A stretch of 64,000 nucleotides of DNA from Agromyces agglutinans (GCF_009647605.1 NZ_WJIF01000005.1:62001-126000); one strand, 5' to 3'; counted from the first letter of the stretch, positions 33,730 through 42,334 are shown. Made by a program: numbers and translations. The notes: a model not told the origin generated them from the letters alone.

Positions 33730-34206
33730 CTACGCGTGCCGGTCGGGCTCGCCCTCGTCGGGCTCGACGGCCCAGGCGGGCGGCTCGTCGTCGCCGGACT
33801 GCTCGTCGCGTTCGGCCTCGTCTGCGGTCTGCTGCACCTGGCCCGCCGCGTGGTGCACGGGCGCGTAGATCGCGTACAGGCGCATCGGCTCGTCGCCGGT
33901 GTTCACGATGTCGTGCCACGTGCCCGCGGGCACCTGGACGGACCATCCGTCGCTCACGTCCTGCTGGAACGGCAAGTCGTCTTCGGCCGGCCCCATCTTC
34001 ACCCGCCCGCGCCCGGCGTCGAGCCGGAGGAACTGGTCGGTGTCGGGATGCGCCTCGAGGCCGATCGACTCGCCGACCGGGATCGACATGAGGGTGACCT
34101 GCAGGTACTTGCCGCTCCACGCGACCCGGCGGTAGGCGTCGTTCGCCTTCGTCGCCTGCTCGATGTCGAAGGCGTTCGGCTCGGGCCCGTTGTCGGTGAC
34201 GTCCAT
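33730..34206 (-). CDS. Cupin-domain protein
   Basis: A 158-aa protein with one cupin barrel: LQVTLMSIPVGESIGLEAHPDTDQFLRLDAGRGRV is motif 1 and VQVPAGTWHDIVNTGDEPMRLYAIYAP is motif 2, supplying His and Glu/Gln-type metal ligands. An acidic tail rich in Asp/Glu closes the protein. The ATG at 34206 is chosen over 34215 because AGAGGA lies 8 bases before it. TAGCCT in the upstream gap may be its -10. Function (sugar-binding, isomerase or dioxygenase-like) cannot be fixed. Confidence 0.85.
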   Translation of the reverse strand: MDVTDNGPEPNAFDIEQATKANDAYRRVAWSGKYLQVTLMSIPVGESIGLEAHPDTDQFLRLDAGRGRVKMGPAEDDLPFQQDVSDGWSVQVPAGTWHDIVNTGDEPMRLYAIYAPVHHAAGQVQQTADEAERDEQSGDDEPPAWAVEPDEGEPDRHA

Positions 34207-34352
34207 GCGTGGCATCCTCTCGTCCGGCGTTCGTTCCTCGCGGTCAGGCTAGCGGCACCGATCGCAGGACGCACCGGGGTTGCGAGGCGGACCGCGCATC
34301 GGGAAGGCGGGCCGGCAGGAAGATCCGCCGCGCGTCGCGCGTTGCCCTCAGC

Positions 34353-35405
34353 ATGAGAGCGATCGCGTACTCCGCCACCGGTGACTCCTCCGTCCTGCAG
34401 CTCGTCGACCGCGACGTGCGCGAACCCGGAGCGGGCGAGGTGCGCGTGCGCGTCGTCGTCTCGGGCGTGAACCCCACCGACTGGAAGGCACGCGCCGGCG
34501 GACGGCCGGGCGCCGCGACCCCCTTCGCCGAGGTCGTGCCGAACCAGGACGGCTCGGGCATCGTCGACGCCGTCGGCGAGGGCGTCGACGGCTACGCGGT
34601 GGGCGACCGCGTGTGGATGTTCCTCGCCGCGCACGAGCGGCCGACCGGCACGGCGCAGGAGGTCACGGTGCTCCCGGCCTCGCGCGTCGTGCACCTGCCG
34701 GATGCCGCGAGCTTCGAACTCGGGGCATCCCTCGGCGTACCCGCGCTGACCGCGCACCGGGCGCTGACGGTGCACGAGAACGGACCCGACCGACTGGCTC
34801 CCGGCGCCCTCGAGGGGCGCACCGTGCTCGTCGCCGGCGGTGCGGGCGCCGTCGGGCACGCCGCGATCCAGCTCGCCCGCTGGGCGGGCGCCCGCGTGAT
34901 CACGACGATCAGCTCGCCCGAGAAGGCGACGCTCGCGACCGCTGCGGGCGCGCACCACGTCGTGAACTACCGCACGGATGCCGCGGCGCGCGCGATCCGC
35001 GACCTCGCGCCCGACGGCATCGACCAGGTCGTCGAGGTCTCCCCCGCCCGCAACGCCGAGCTCAACGCGCGCGTCATCGCGAACCACGGCTCCATCTCGG
35101 TCTACGCGACCGACGGCGGCGCCGAGATGCGCCTCGACGTGCGGCACCATTTCGCACGGAACGTGCGCTACCAGTTCCTGCTGCTCTACACCGTGGGCGA
35201 TGCGCCGCTCGCGGCGGCCGCCGAGGACGTCACCCGTGCGGTCGGCGACGGCGCGCTGCCGGTCGGCGAGGACGCCGGGCTGCCGCTCACGCGCTTCGCG
35301 CTCGAGCGTACGGCCGACGCCCACGACGCCGTCGAGCAGGGCGCGGTCGGCAAGGTGCTGATCGACGTCGCACCGGATGCCTCGGCCCCGGTGGTCGGCT
35401 CGTGA
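34353..35405 (+). CDS. NADPH:quinone reductase-like medium-chain dehydrogenase
   Basis: A 350-aa zinc-independent MDR enzyme of the quinone oxidoreductase type. The N-terminal GroES-like part contains VVVSGVNPTDWKARAG and NQDGSGIVDAVGEGVDGYAVGDRVW; the cofactor loop is VLVAGGAGAVGHAAIQLARWAGARVI near residue 155. No structural zinc cysteines are present. It would reduce quinones or enals with NADPH. The stop overlaps the GTG of an SRPBCC protein, and it diverges from the cupin gene. Confidence 0.88.
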   Translation: MRAIAYSATGDSSVLQLVDRDVREPGAGEVRVRVVVSGVNPTDWKARAGGRPGAATPFAEVVPNQDGSGIVDAVGEGVDGYAVGDRVWMFLAAHERPTGTAQEVTVLPASRVVHLPDAASFELGASLGVPALTAHRALTVHENGPDRLAPGALEGRTVLVAGGAGAVGHAAIQLARWAGARVITTISSPEKATLATAAGAHHVVNYRTDAAARAIRDLAPDGIDQVVEVSPARNAELNARVIANHGSISVYATDGGAEMRLDVRHHFARNVRYQFLLLYTVGDAPLAAAAEDVTRAVGDGALPVGEDAGLPLTRFALERTADAHDAVEQGAVGKVLIDVAPDASAPVVGS

Positions 35406-35920
35406 CCACGGTCGCGGCGGCTCCGGCAGGTGAGACCTCGCCGAGCCCGGCCGACGGCTCGTTCGAGGTCTCGACGACGCTGGCCGCGGCGCCGGCCGCC
35501 GTGTTCGCGGCGTTCGAGGAACCCGAGCTGCGCCGACGCTGGTTCCGCCAGCCCGGCGATCGGTCGCGTCAGACCTACCGGCTCGACTTCCGCGTCGGCG
35601 GCGGCGAGACGGCGACCACGGTGTTCGCGCCGCTCGATCGCGAGGAGCACGTCGAGTACGCCTCGAGCTTCATCGACCTCGTCGCCGGCGAGCGGCTGGT
35701 GCTCTCGTACTCGGTGCGCCTCGACGGCGTGCTGCGCTGGGCCGCCCTGCGCACCGTCGCGCTCTCACCCGTCGACGACGGCACGGCAACGCGCGTCGAT
35801 TGGTCGGAGCAGTACCGGTTCTTCGCGAGGTCGGAGAACCCGGCGCACGACATCGCCCACCTCCACGGCAGCACGCGGCTGCAGCTGAACGCGCTCGCTG
35901 GCGTGCTCGCGAACGGCTGA
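35402..35920 (+). CDS. SRPBCC/AHSA1-like protein
   Basis: A 172-aa START-like protein: FEVSTTLAAAPAAVFAAFEEPELRRRWF opens the fold, with GGGETATTVFAPLDREEHVEYASSFIDLVAGERLVLSYSV in the middle and WSEQYRFFA near the end, typical of activator-of-Hsp90-like SRPBCC proteins. These bind hydrophobic ligands. The GTG start overlaps the stop of the MDR gene, so the two are co-translated. Confidence 0.85.
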   Translation: MTTVAAAPAGETSPSPADGSFEVSTTLAAAPAAVFAAFEEPELRRRWFRQPGDRSRQTYRLDFRVGGGETATTVFAPLDREEHVEYASSFIDLVAGERLVLSYSVRLDGVLRWAALRTVALSPVDDGTATRVDWSEQYRFFARSENPAHDIAHLHGSTRLQLNALAGVLANG

Positions 35921-35969
35921 GCCGAACGGCGGTCCGCCGGACCCAGCTGCACCCGGGTCAGGCGCCGGC

Positions 35970-36500
35970 TCAGGCCTCGGCGTCGACGAGGTGGCGCGCC
36001 TCACGGTCGAGCACCTTGACGACGAGGTTGTGCCGTCGGAGCGTCTGGATCGTGCGCGCGACCTCGTCGGGCGTGAAGCCGAGGGCGCGCTCGTTGGCGA
36101 CGACGAGGACATCGCCCGCCTGCAGCACGCCGAACAGGCGCCCGAGGCGCTGCTCCCACGACTCGAGCATCTCGGGGGCGGGGTGCTTGAAGTCGAGGAT
36201 CTGCACGCCGAACCGCAGCAGCGCCTCGCGCTGCTCGTAGACCGACGGCATGCCGTCGCGCGCGATCACCAGGCCGACGAGGCGCGACCCCTCGGGCCTG
36301 GCCTTCCACCAGTCGCGGTTGCGCTGCAGTTCCTCGAAGCACTCGGGGCACCCGATCGCGTGGTGACCCGGGCCGTGCGCCGCGGCGGGAGGCGGTGGCG
36401 TCGCGGGTGCCGGTGGCGTCGCGGGCGCCGGTGCGGTCGCGGACGCATCCGCCGCCGCGCCCGCGTCGTCGATCGTCGAATCGCTCGTCAACTCGCCCAT
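35970..36500 (-). CDS. Degenerate serine-recombinase-like protein with CPxC motif
   Basis: A 176-aa protein. After an Ala/Pro-rich linker (residues about 15-45) comes HAIGCPECFEELQRNRDWWKARPEG, a possible half zinc site. Residues about 75-170 follow the order of a resolvase catalytic domain: LVGLVIARDGMPSVYEQREALLRFGVQILD, then LQAGDVLVVANERALGFTPDEVARTIQTLRRHNLVVKVLDR. The catalytic serine position (ARVS in recombinases) is ARDG, so it is probably inactive, and there is no DNA-binding tail. GGAGGAACGA precedes the ATG at 36500; an in-frame ATG at 36524 is also possible. Confidence 0.6.
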   Translation of the reverse strand: MGELTSDSTIDDAGAAADASATAPAPATPPAPATPPPPAAAHGPGHHAIGCPECFEELQRNRDWWKARPEGSRLVGLVIARDGMPSVYEQREALLRFGVQILDFKHPAPEMLESWEQRLGRLFGVLQAGDVLVVANERALGFTPDEVARTIQTLRRHNLVVKVLDREARHLVDAEA

Positions 36501-36507
36501 TCGTTCC

Positions 36508-36533
36508 TCCAGGTCACCCTCCATTGTCACCCG
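36508..36533 (-). repeat. 26-bp leader element, copy 1
   Basis: A 26-base segment at the 5' edge of the recombinase-like gene matches 23 of 26 bases of 37540-37565. On the minus strand both contain GACAATGGA followed by GG-GACCTGGA, which would encode MEGDL. Confidence 0.6.
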
Positions 36534-36579
36534 CGCCGACCCGGATCGCGCCGAGAGCGTGAGCCAGCGCCGAACAACC

Positions 36580-37488
36580 TCACCGCGATCCGGAGAACGC
36601 GCGCCGGAGGAACTCGACCTGATCGGCGAGCACGCGCACCCGGATCTCGGGGCGGTAGATGTCGAAGTGTCCGAACGGGTAGCTGCGGAGCTCGCCACGA
36701 GGCGCATCACGGGCAAGCGGCTCGGTGAGCGGACCCTGCGTCTCCCGGTCGAACTCGCCGATGCAGACCAGGAGCGGCGCCTGGATCCTTGCCGCCCTCC
36801 GACCCGGCCGGTAGGCCATCATGTCGAGGAGACCCCGCGGAGCGACCTCGTTGCGCCAGGTACCGCCGGTGAGCACCTCGATCGTGCGGTTGGAGTCGCC
36901 GCCGACCATGATGGCCCGCTCGCCGGCGTCTCCGACGGCTTTGACGTAGAGGGGCGGTCGGCCCATCCAGCCGCGCACCCGGTCGCGGACCGCGATCCAG
37001 AGCAGCGCATAGGCATCCTTCGTCGAACGCCCCTCGACGTGCTTGGGGAATCCGTTGAACGGGACCTGTGCGACGACGCCGGCGAGACGCGGGTCGTCGG
37101 ACGCGACCGTGATCGCGTGACCGCCTCCGAGGGAGGAACCCCACAGCGCCACCCGGTCGGGGTCGACCTCGGGTCGATCCCTCAGGTGGGCGATCGCCGC
37201 CCGGATGTCATCGAGTTGTCGCGGGACGGAGACGACCTGCCGGGGTTCACCCGCGCTGAGGCCGAAGCTGCGGTAGTCGAACGTCATCGCCAGCCAGCCT
37301 TCCGCGGCGAATGCCTCGGCGGCCGCGACGATCGACGGCGTGTCCTGCGTACCGCCGAAGCCGGTGCAGATCAGCACGGCCGGCACCGGTGCGTCCGCGG
37401 CGCCGTCGACGCCGTACACCACCGCGGCGATGCGTTGCCCCGAGGACTCGAACTCCACCGCGACGCGTTGCGGAGGCCCACCGCTCAT
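36580..37488 (-). CDS. Alpha/beta hydrolase (dienelactone hydrolase/acetyl-xylan-esterase-like)
   Basis: A 302-aa hydrolase. VPAVLICTGFGGTQDTPS supplies the oxyanion region, MTFDYRSFGLSAGEPRQ a conserved strand, and ALWGSSLGGGHAITVA the nucleophile elbow (GSSLG). VCIGEFDRETQGP and YPFGHFDIYRPE carry the likely Asp and His. The order of motifs resembles YcjY/DLH-type hydrolases that act on small esters. The ATG at 37488 overlaps the stop of a 23-codon upstream reading frame, which may couple its translation. Confidence 0.82.
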   Translation of the reverse strand: MSGGPPQRVAVEFESSGQRIAAVVYGVDGAADAPVPAVLICTGFGGTQDTPSIVAAAEAFAAEGWLAMTFDYRSFGLSAGEPRQVVSVPRQLDDIRAAIAHLRDRPEVDPDRVALWGSSLGGGHAITVASDDPRLAGVVAQVPFNGFPKHVEGRSTKDAYALLWIAVRDRVRGWMGRPPLYVKAVGDAGERAIMVGGDSNRTIEVLTGGTWRNEVAPRGLLDMMAYRPGRRAARIQAPLLVCIGEFDRETQGPLTEPLARDAPRGELRSYPFGHFDIYRPEIRVRVLADQVEFLRRAFSGSR

Positions 37489-37556
37489 CGGACGCTCCCC
37501 TCGATGTCGGATCGGGCGTCGGCGACCCGGGAGGATCGGTCCAGGTCGCCTTCCAT
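37485..37556 (-). CDS. Putative 23-aa leader peptide overlapping the hydrolase start
   Basis: On the minus strand an ATG at 37556 opens a 23-codon frame beginning MEGDLDRSSRVADARS, whose TGA overlaps the hydrolase ATG (ATGA). The same MEGDL beginning occurs at 36524 ahead of the neighbouring gene. It could serve translational coupling or attenuation. No ribosome site is obvious before it, so expression is uncertain. Confidence 0.4.
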   Translation of the reverse strand: MEGDLDRSSRVADARSDIEGSVR

Positions 37557-37565
37557 TGTCGCCCG
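37540..37565 (-). repeat. 26-bp leader element, copy 2
   Basis: Matches the element at 36508-36533 at 23 of 26 positions and contains the start of the 23-codon leader frame. Confidence 0.6.
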
Positions 37566-37713
37566 TCGCCCCCGTGCTCCGCGAGGCCTGCCACGATTTC
37601 CCACGACATCCGATGTCTGGGCGCCCACGCCCCCTCCAGACGATGCATCCGGACGTGTCGACCCCCGAACATAGGATCATTCCCACGTTCGCCCGCTTGA
37701 CGAAAGGTCGCCG

Positions 37714-38958
37714 ATGTCCGCCGACACCCCCGCATCCACGCCCTGGCTCCCCGTCGGGGCATCCGGTCGCCCTCTTCCCGACTGGGCCCGCGACGCGAGC
37801 CTCGGCATCTTCGTGCACTGGGGCGCGTACTCGGTGCCCGCGTGGGCCGAACCCTCGGGCGCGCTCGGCGCGGTGCCCGACGACGAGTGGTACACGCACA
37901 ACGCATACGCCGAGTGGTACGCGAACACCATCCGCATCGAGGGGTCGCCCGCGGCCGACCACCACGCGCGCGTGCACGGCGGCGCGCCCTACGAGGCGTT
38001 CCTCGACGAGTGGCGCGCGGAGGCGTACGACCCGGTCGGATGGGCTCGCCTGTTCCGCGCGGTCGGCGCCGACTACGTGGTGCCGACGACGAAGCACCAC
38101 GACGGCATCGCCCTGTGGGATGCGCCGGGCACCGACCTCACGACCGTCGCGCGCGGACCGCGCCGCGACCTCATCGCCCCGCTCGCCGACGCCGTGCGTG
38201 CCGAGGGGCTGCGGTTCGGCGTCTACTACTCGGGCGGGCTCGACTGGTCGGTGACCGATGCGCCGCCGCACCGCTCGACGCCCGATCTCGAGGCCCTGCG
38301 ACCGCAGGATGCCGCCTACCACGCCTACGCGCGCGCGCATGTCGCCGACCTCGTCGAGCGTTTCCGGCCCGACGTGCTCTGGAATGACATCGACTGGCCC
38401 GACGCGGGCAAGGCACCCGGCCCCGGCTCGCTCGACGCGCTGATCGCGGAGTACCGCGAGCGCGTGCCCGAGGGCATCGTCAACGACCGCTGGGGCGCCG
38501 ACGTCTGGGACTTCCGCACGAGCGAGTACGACGCGCACGGCGACCACGAATCCGATCCCGGCTGGGAGCACTGCCGCGGCCTCGGCTACTCGTTCGGGTT
38601 CAACGCCGTCGAGGACGCCTCGCTCACCCTGTCGCCGCGCGAGCTCGCGCGGCTCTACGCCGACGTGGTGTCGCGCGGCGGGCGGCTGCTGCTGAACGTC
38701 GGCCCGACCGCGGCGGGCGAGATCCCTCGCGTGCAGCGTGCGACGCTCGAGGGCGCTGCGGCCTGGCTCACGGCGATCAAGCCCTCGACGATCGGGCGCG
38801 GCCCGGTCGCCGCCGAAGACCTCGAGGTGACGGATGCCACGTGGTGGCGGGGCTGGGCGAACGCCGACGGCATCGTCGCCGTGACCGATTCGGACGAGGC
38901 ATCCGCCCGCTCGTTCGACGGCCGACCGGTGACCGTGATCGCGCTGCCGGAGGAGTAG
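37714..38958 (+). CDS. GH29 alpha-L-fucosidase, cytoplasmic (copy 2)
   Basis: A 414-aa GH29 enzyme, colinear with the copy at 8827-10056 over its whole length, with long identical runs such as GRPLP-WARDA-LGIFVHWGAYSVPAWAEPSG and VNDRWGADVWDFRTSEYD. The expected nucleophile is Asp225 in VLWNDIDWP; GGRLLLNVGPTAAGEIP is intact. No signal peptide, so it is intracellular. GAAAGG lies before the ATG, and TAGGAT (37672-37677) is a possible -10. It directly precedes the operator-bearing promoter of the second ABC operon but has its own upstream region. The N-terminal 10 residues and the C-terminus are the main differences from copy 1. Confidence 0.92.
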   Translation: MSADTPASTPWLPVGASGRPLPDWARDASLGIFVHWGAYSVPAWAEPSGALGAVPDDEWYTHNAYAEWYANTIRIEGSPAADHHARVHGGAPYEAFLDEWRAEAYDPVGWARLFRAVGADYVVPTTKHHDGIALWDAPGTDLTTVARGPRRDLIAPLADAVRAEGLRFGVYYSGGLDWSVTDAPPHRSTPDLEALRPQDAAYHAYARAHVADLVERFRPDVLWNDIDWPDAGKAPGPGSLDALIAEYRERVPEGIVNDRWGADVWDFRTSEYDAHGDHESDPGWEHCRGLGYSFGFNAVEDASLTLSPRELARLYADVVSRGGRLLLNVGPTAAGEIPRVQRATLEGAAAWLTAIKPSTIGRGPVAAEDLEVTDATWWRGWANADGIVAVTDSDEASARSFDGRPVTVIALPEE

Positions 38959-38967
38959 TGGAATCAC

Positions 38968-38997
38968 TCGACAAGCGATTATCGATTAGTGTAATGT
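38968..38997 (+). promoter_or_regulatory. Promoter of the second ABC operon with GntR operator in the spacer
   Basis: TCGACA (38968-38973) and TAATGT (38992-38997) are separated by 18 bases. The 19-base word TACACTAATCGATAATCGC (complement strand of 38975-38993) fills the spacer. The same word occurs at 53093-53111 in the promoter of the beta-helix gene, in identical register to its -35 and -10. Confidence 0.75.
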
Positions 38998-39055
38998 TCC
39001 AGTCGTCTCACCCCAGAGTCTCACCCACAGAGTCGTGCACACGAGAGGATCGATG

Positions 39056-40318
39056 ATGATCAACAGACGCACCATCGCAGCACTGAGCGCGGTCGCAGCG
39101 ACCACGCTCGCCCTGGCCGCCTGCTCCAGCCCCGGCGGCGACGAGGAGGGCGGCGCCACCGAGCTCCGCGTGCTCGTCAACGTCACGCCCAACCTCACCG
39201 AGGAGTACTGGAACGAACTCGTCGCGCCGTTCGAGAAGGCCAACCCCGACGTCGACGTCGTCATCCAGAACCCGGGCGCCGAGGGCGTCGCCGCGGCCGT
39301 GCCGCGCCTGCTCGCCGCCGGCGACGTGCCCGACATCGTGCAGTCGCAGGCCCCCACGCCCGACCTCGTGCCCGAGCTCGTCGACCTGTCGGAGTACGAA
39401 TGGGCCTCGAGCGGCCCGCTCGCCGACCAGTACTCGATCGACGGCAAGTACTACATGGCGGGCATCGGCGTGCAGCTGCAGAGCCTCATGTTCTACAACA
39501 AGCAGGCCTTCGCCGACGCGGGCATCGCCGAGCCCCCGACGACGCTCGACGAGCTCGACGACGCCCTGGCGGCGCTGAAAGCGGCCGGCTGGGACACCAC
39601 CATCCAGACCGGCGGCGACTGGATGTCGAGCCACGTGCTCCAGGCCGTCGGCCTGCCGACGATCATCGCCGAGTACCCCGACTGGTTCCAGGAGATGAGC
39701 GCGGGCGACCTCACGTTCAGCGAGACCTACGCCGACGCCGTCGAGCGCTACGCCGACTGGGTCGCCGAGGGCTACATCCCGAAGGACGCGCTGGGCGTCA
39801 AGTACCCCGACGCCGAGCAGAACTTCCTCGCCGGCAACTCCGCGATCTACCCGATGGGCAGCTGGTTCGCCGGCACCGAGGCGAAGACGCCCGATGCGCC
39901 CGAGATCGGCGTGTTCCGCGCACCGGCTGAAGCCGGCGTCGACAACCCCGCCATGGGCGCCAACATCGCGAGCCCCTACTTCATCATGAAGGCCTCGAAG
40001 CACCAGGAGGCGGCCGCGGACCTCGTCGAGTTCCTCACGACCGACCAGGACGCCGTGGCGAGCCAGCTCGCGGTCGACGGCAACTTCCGCGACGGCTACG
40101 AGTACGAGATGACCCCGCTCGGCGAGGAACTGCTCGCGATCGTCGCCGACACCCCGCCGAGCGACTACACGCCCACCGGCGGCGGCTACGGCGAGCGCAC
40201 ACTGCCCGACGGCTACGCCGACGAGATCAACGTGCAGACGCAGTCCCTCATGGGCGCAACGCCCGCGTCCGACGTGCTCAGCTCGATGGACGCCTGGTTC
40301 GCCGCCAACGTCCGGTGA
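39056..40318 (+). CDS. ABC sugar transporter, substrate-binding lipoprotein (second system)
   Basis: A 420-aa family-1 solute-binding lipoprotein. The lipobox is LAAC with Cys23. NVTPNLTEEYWNELVAPFEKANPDVDVVIQNPG starts the mature fold, and GIGVQLQSLMFYNKQAFADAGI is the typical domain-crossing strand. AGAGGA lies 6 bases before the ATG at 39056, favouring it over the ATG at 39053. It captures the substrate for the two following permeases and differs strongly from the first system's binding protein, so the two importers probably take different oligosaccharides. Expression is likely controlled by the GntR operator upstream. Confidence 0.9.
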   Translation: MINRRTIAALSAVAATTLALAACSSPGGDEEGGATELRVLVNVTPNLTEEYWNELVAPFEKANPDVDVVIQNPGAEGVAAAVPRLLAAGDVPDIVQSQAPTPDLVPELVDLSEYEWASSGPLADQYSIDGKYYMAGIGVQLQSLMFYNKQAFADAGIAEPPTTLDELDDALAALKAAGWDTTIQTGGDWMSSHVLQAVGLPTIIAEYPDWFQEMSAGDLTFSETYADAVERYADWVAEGYIPKDALGVKYPDAEQNFLAGNSAIYPMGSWFAGTEAKTPDAPEIGVFRAPAEAGVDNPAMGANIASPYFIMKASKHQEAAADLVEFLTTDQDAVASQLAVDGNFRDGYEYEMTPLGEELLAIVADTPPSDYTPTGGGYGERTLPDGYADEINVQTQSLMGATPASDVLSSMDAWFAANVR

Positions 40319-40349
40319 CCCGACGTCCGGTCGACCGGGCATCCTGACT

Positions 40350-40387
40350 CCCGGGCGCGGTGAACCACTCCCGGCGCCGCGCCCGGG
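40350..40387 (+). terminator. Hairpin between second binding-protein and permease genes
   Basis: CCCGGGCGCGG (40350-40360) pairs perfectly with CCGCGCCCGGG (40377-40387) over 11 bp with a 16-base loop. No T run follows. It sits at the same place in the operon as the hairpin at 3988-4020 in the first ABC operon. Confidence 0.7.
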
Positions 40388-40421
40388 CCCCTACTCCCCC
40401 ACTGACGGAGGTTCATCCACG

Positions 40422-41366
40422 ATGGCTGACACCGTGACGCGCGCACCCGGCCTGCTGCGCGCGCCGATCGAGCGCAGAGACCGCGCGCTCCGAACCTGGC
40501 GCAACCGCCTGCCCGGCATCATCATGGGCGGCCCGGCGGTGCTGGTCTTCATCGCCATGTTCATCATCCCGATGATCCTCGCGTTCGTGCTGAGCCTGAC
40601 CGACTGGAACGGCTACAGCCTGAACTTCACGTTCATCGGCCTCGAGAACTATGCCGACGCGTTCCGCAACCCGCGCACCGTCGACGCGGCCATCTTCACG
40701 GCCGTCGTCGCGTTCTTCGGCACCATCCTCTGCAACGGGGTCGGCCTCGCGACCGCCGCGCTCATCTCCGGCCCGGGCCGGGCGAACACGGTGATGCGCA
40801 CCGTCTTCTTCTACCCGTACATCATCAGCTCGCTGATCATCGGCTTCATCTGGTCGGCCATGCTCGCGCCGACCGGGGTCGTGAACAGCCTCCTCGCGCA
40901 GGTCGGCATCCCCGCCATGCCGTGGCTGACCGACGTGACGTTCGCGAAGGCGAGCATCATCCTCACGATCGTCTGGTCGCACTTCGGGTTCAACATGATC
41001 CTCTACCTGGCCGGCATCAAGTCGGTCCCGGTCGAGTACTACGAGGCCGCGACCGTCGACGGCGCGACCCGCTGGCAGCAGTTCCGCAACGTGACGCTGC
41101 CGCTGATCGCCCCGGTCGTGACCGTCAACCTCGTGCTCACGCTCGTGGGCCTCCTGAAGGTCTACGACGTCGTGCTCGCGCTCACCAACGGCGGGCCGGC
41201 GGGCTCGACGCAGACCATCGTGTTCCAGATCCTCAGCGACTCGTTCGCGAACGCCGACCTCGGCTTCGGCGCCGCGCAGTCCGTCGTGCTGCTGATCGTC
41301 ACGGCCGTGCTCGGCCTCGGCGTGACGCTCGCCCGGCGCGGATCCGAGAAGAAGGTGACCGACTGA
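40422..41366 (+). CDS. ABC sugar transporter permease (second system, MalF/UgpA type)
   Basis: A 314-aa permease with six predicted helices; the first is GPAVLVFIAMFIIPMILAFVLSLTDWNGY. The EAA loop reads EYYEAATVDGATRWQQFRNVTLPLI near residue 205. GGAGGTTCATCCACG precedes the ATG. It forms a channel with the following permease, whose ATG overlaps its stop by one base (TGATG). Confidence 0.92.
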   Translation: MADTVTRAPGLLRAPIERRDRALRTWRNRLPGIIMGGPAVLVFIAMFIIPMILAFVLSLTDWNGYSLNFTFIGLENYADAFRNPRTVDAAIFTAVVAFFGTILCNGVGLATAALISGPGRANTVMRTVFFYPYIISSLIIGFIWSAMLAPTGVVNSLLAQVGIPAMPWLTDVTFAKASIILTIVWSHFGFNMILYLAGIKSVPVEYYEAATVDGATRWQQFRNVTLPLIAPVVTVNLVLTLVGLLKVYDVVLALTNGGPAGSTQTIVFQILSDSFANADLGFGAAQSVVLLIVTAVLGLGVTLARRGSEKKVTD

Positions 41367-42334
41367 TGACGACCACGACCCAGACGACGATCAATCCCGC
41401 GGCCGAGCTGCTGCTCGACGACCCCGACGAGCTGCGTGCCCGGCGCCGGTTCTCGTGGTCGCGCCGGCCGCAGAAGCCCGCGGCCGCGACGAAGATCCGC
41501 ACCTCGCCGGTCGCGGCGACGATCAAGTGGATCCTGCTCGGCGCCGGCGCACTCGTGATGCTCGTGCCGTTCTACATCATGGTGATCAGCGCGTTCAAGC
41601 CGCAGGAGGAGATCATCCGGCACCCGCTGGCGATCTCGCCCTCGACCTTCACGCTCGAGTACCTGGGCGACGCGATCACGAGCGAGAAGTTCAACGTGAT
41701 CGGCGCCTACGGCATCACACTGCTGTTCGTCGCGCTCGTGAACGTGTTCGGCATCGTGCTGTCGGCGCCCGTGGCCTACGTCATCGCCCGCGGCCGCTCG
41801 AAGTGGCACCTCGGCCTGCTGCTGCTCTTCGTCTCGGGCCTGTTCATCCCCGGCCAGGTGACCCTGATCCCCGTCGTGTTCATCCTGCGGCTGCTGGGCC
41901 TCATCAACACGATCCCGGGGTTCATCCTGTTCGAGACGGCCGCGACGCTGCCCGTGACGATCTTCCTCTTCGCCGCGTACCTGCGCACCGTGCCGCGCGA
42001 CATCGACGAGGCGGCCGCACTCGACGGCGCCGGACGCATCCGGGCGTTCTGGTCGTGCATCTTCCCGATCATGAAGCCCGTCGTCGCGACCATCGTCGTG
42101 CTCAACTCGATCAGCGTCTGGAACGACTTCGTCAGCCCGCAGATCATCCTCGGCCCGAGCTCGGGCATCTACACCGTGACCACGGGCGTCTACGCGGCCG
42201 TCGGCGAGTTCTCCACCGACTACACGACCGTGTTCCCGACCCTGCTGCTCGCGATCGCGCCGGCGGTCGTGTTCTTCATCATCATGCAGCGGCACATCAT
42301 CGGCGGCCTGGTCGCCGGGGCGACGAAGGGCTGA
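41366..42334 (+). CDS. ABC sugar transporter permease (second system, MalG/UgpE type)
   Basis: A 322-aa permease. A polar N-terminus of about 50 residues is followed by IKWILLGAGALVMLVPFYIMVISAFKPQEEI, the usual first helix plus periplasmic segment. The EAA-type loop is DEAAALDGAGRIRAFWSCIFPIMKPV. The C-terminal QRHIIGGLVAGATKG is the MalG-type tail. No ATPase gene follows, as in the first system. Confidence 0.92.
   Translation: MTTTTQTTINPAAELLLDDPDELRARRRFSWSRRPQKPAAATKIRTSPVAATIKWILLGAGALVMLVPFYIMVISAFKPQEEIIRHPLAISPSTFTLEYLGDAITSEKFNVIGAYGITLLFVALVNVFGIVLSAPVAYVIARGRSKWHLGLLLLFVSGLFIPGQVTLIPVVFILRLLGLINTIPGFILFETAATLPVTIFLFAAYLRTVPRDIDEAAALDGAGRIRAFWSCIFPIMKPVVATIVVLNSISVWNDFVSPQIILGPSSGIYTVTTGVYAAVGEFSTDYTTVFPTLLLAIAPAVVFFIIMQRHIIGGLVAGATKG

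Noticed and set aside
35970..36500. Recombinase-like protein considered as evidence for a mobile element
   Set aside because: The catalytic serine and the DNA-binding tail are missing, and no inverted repeats, target duplications or partner transposition genes were found around it.
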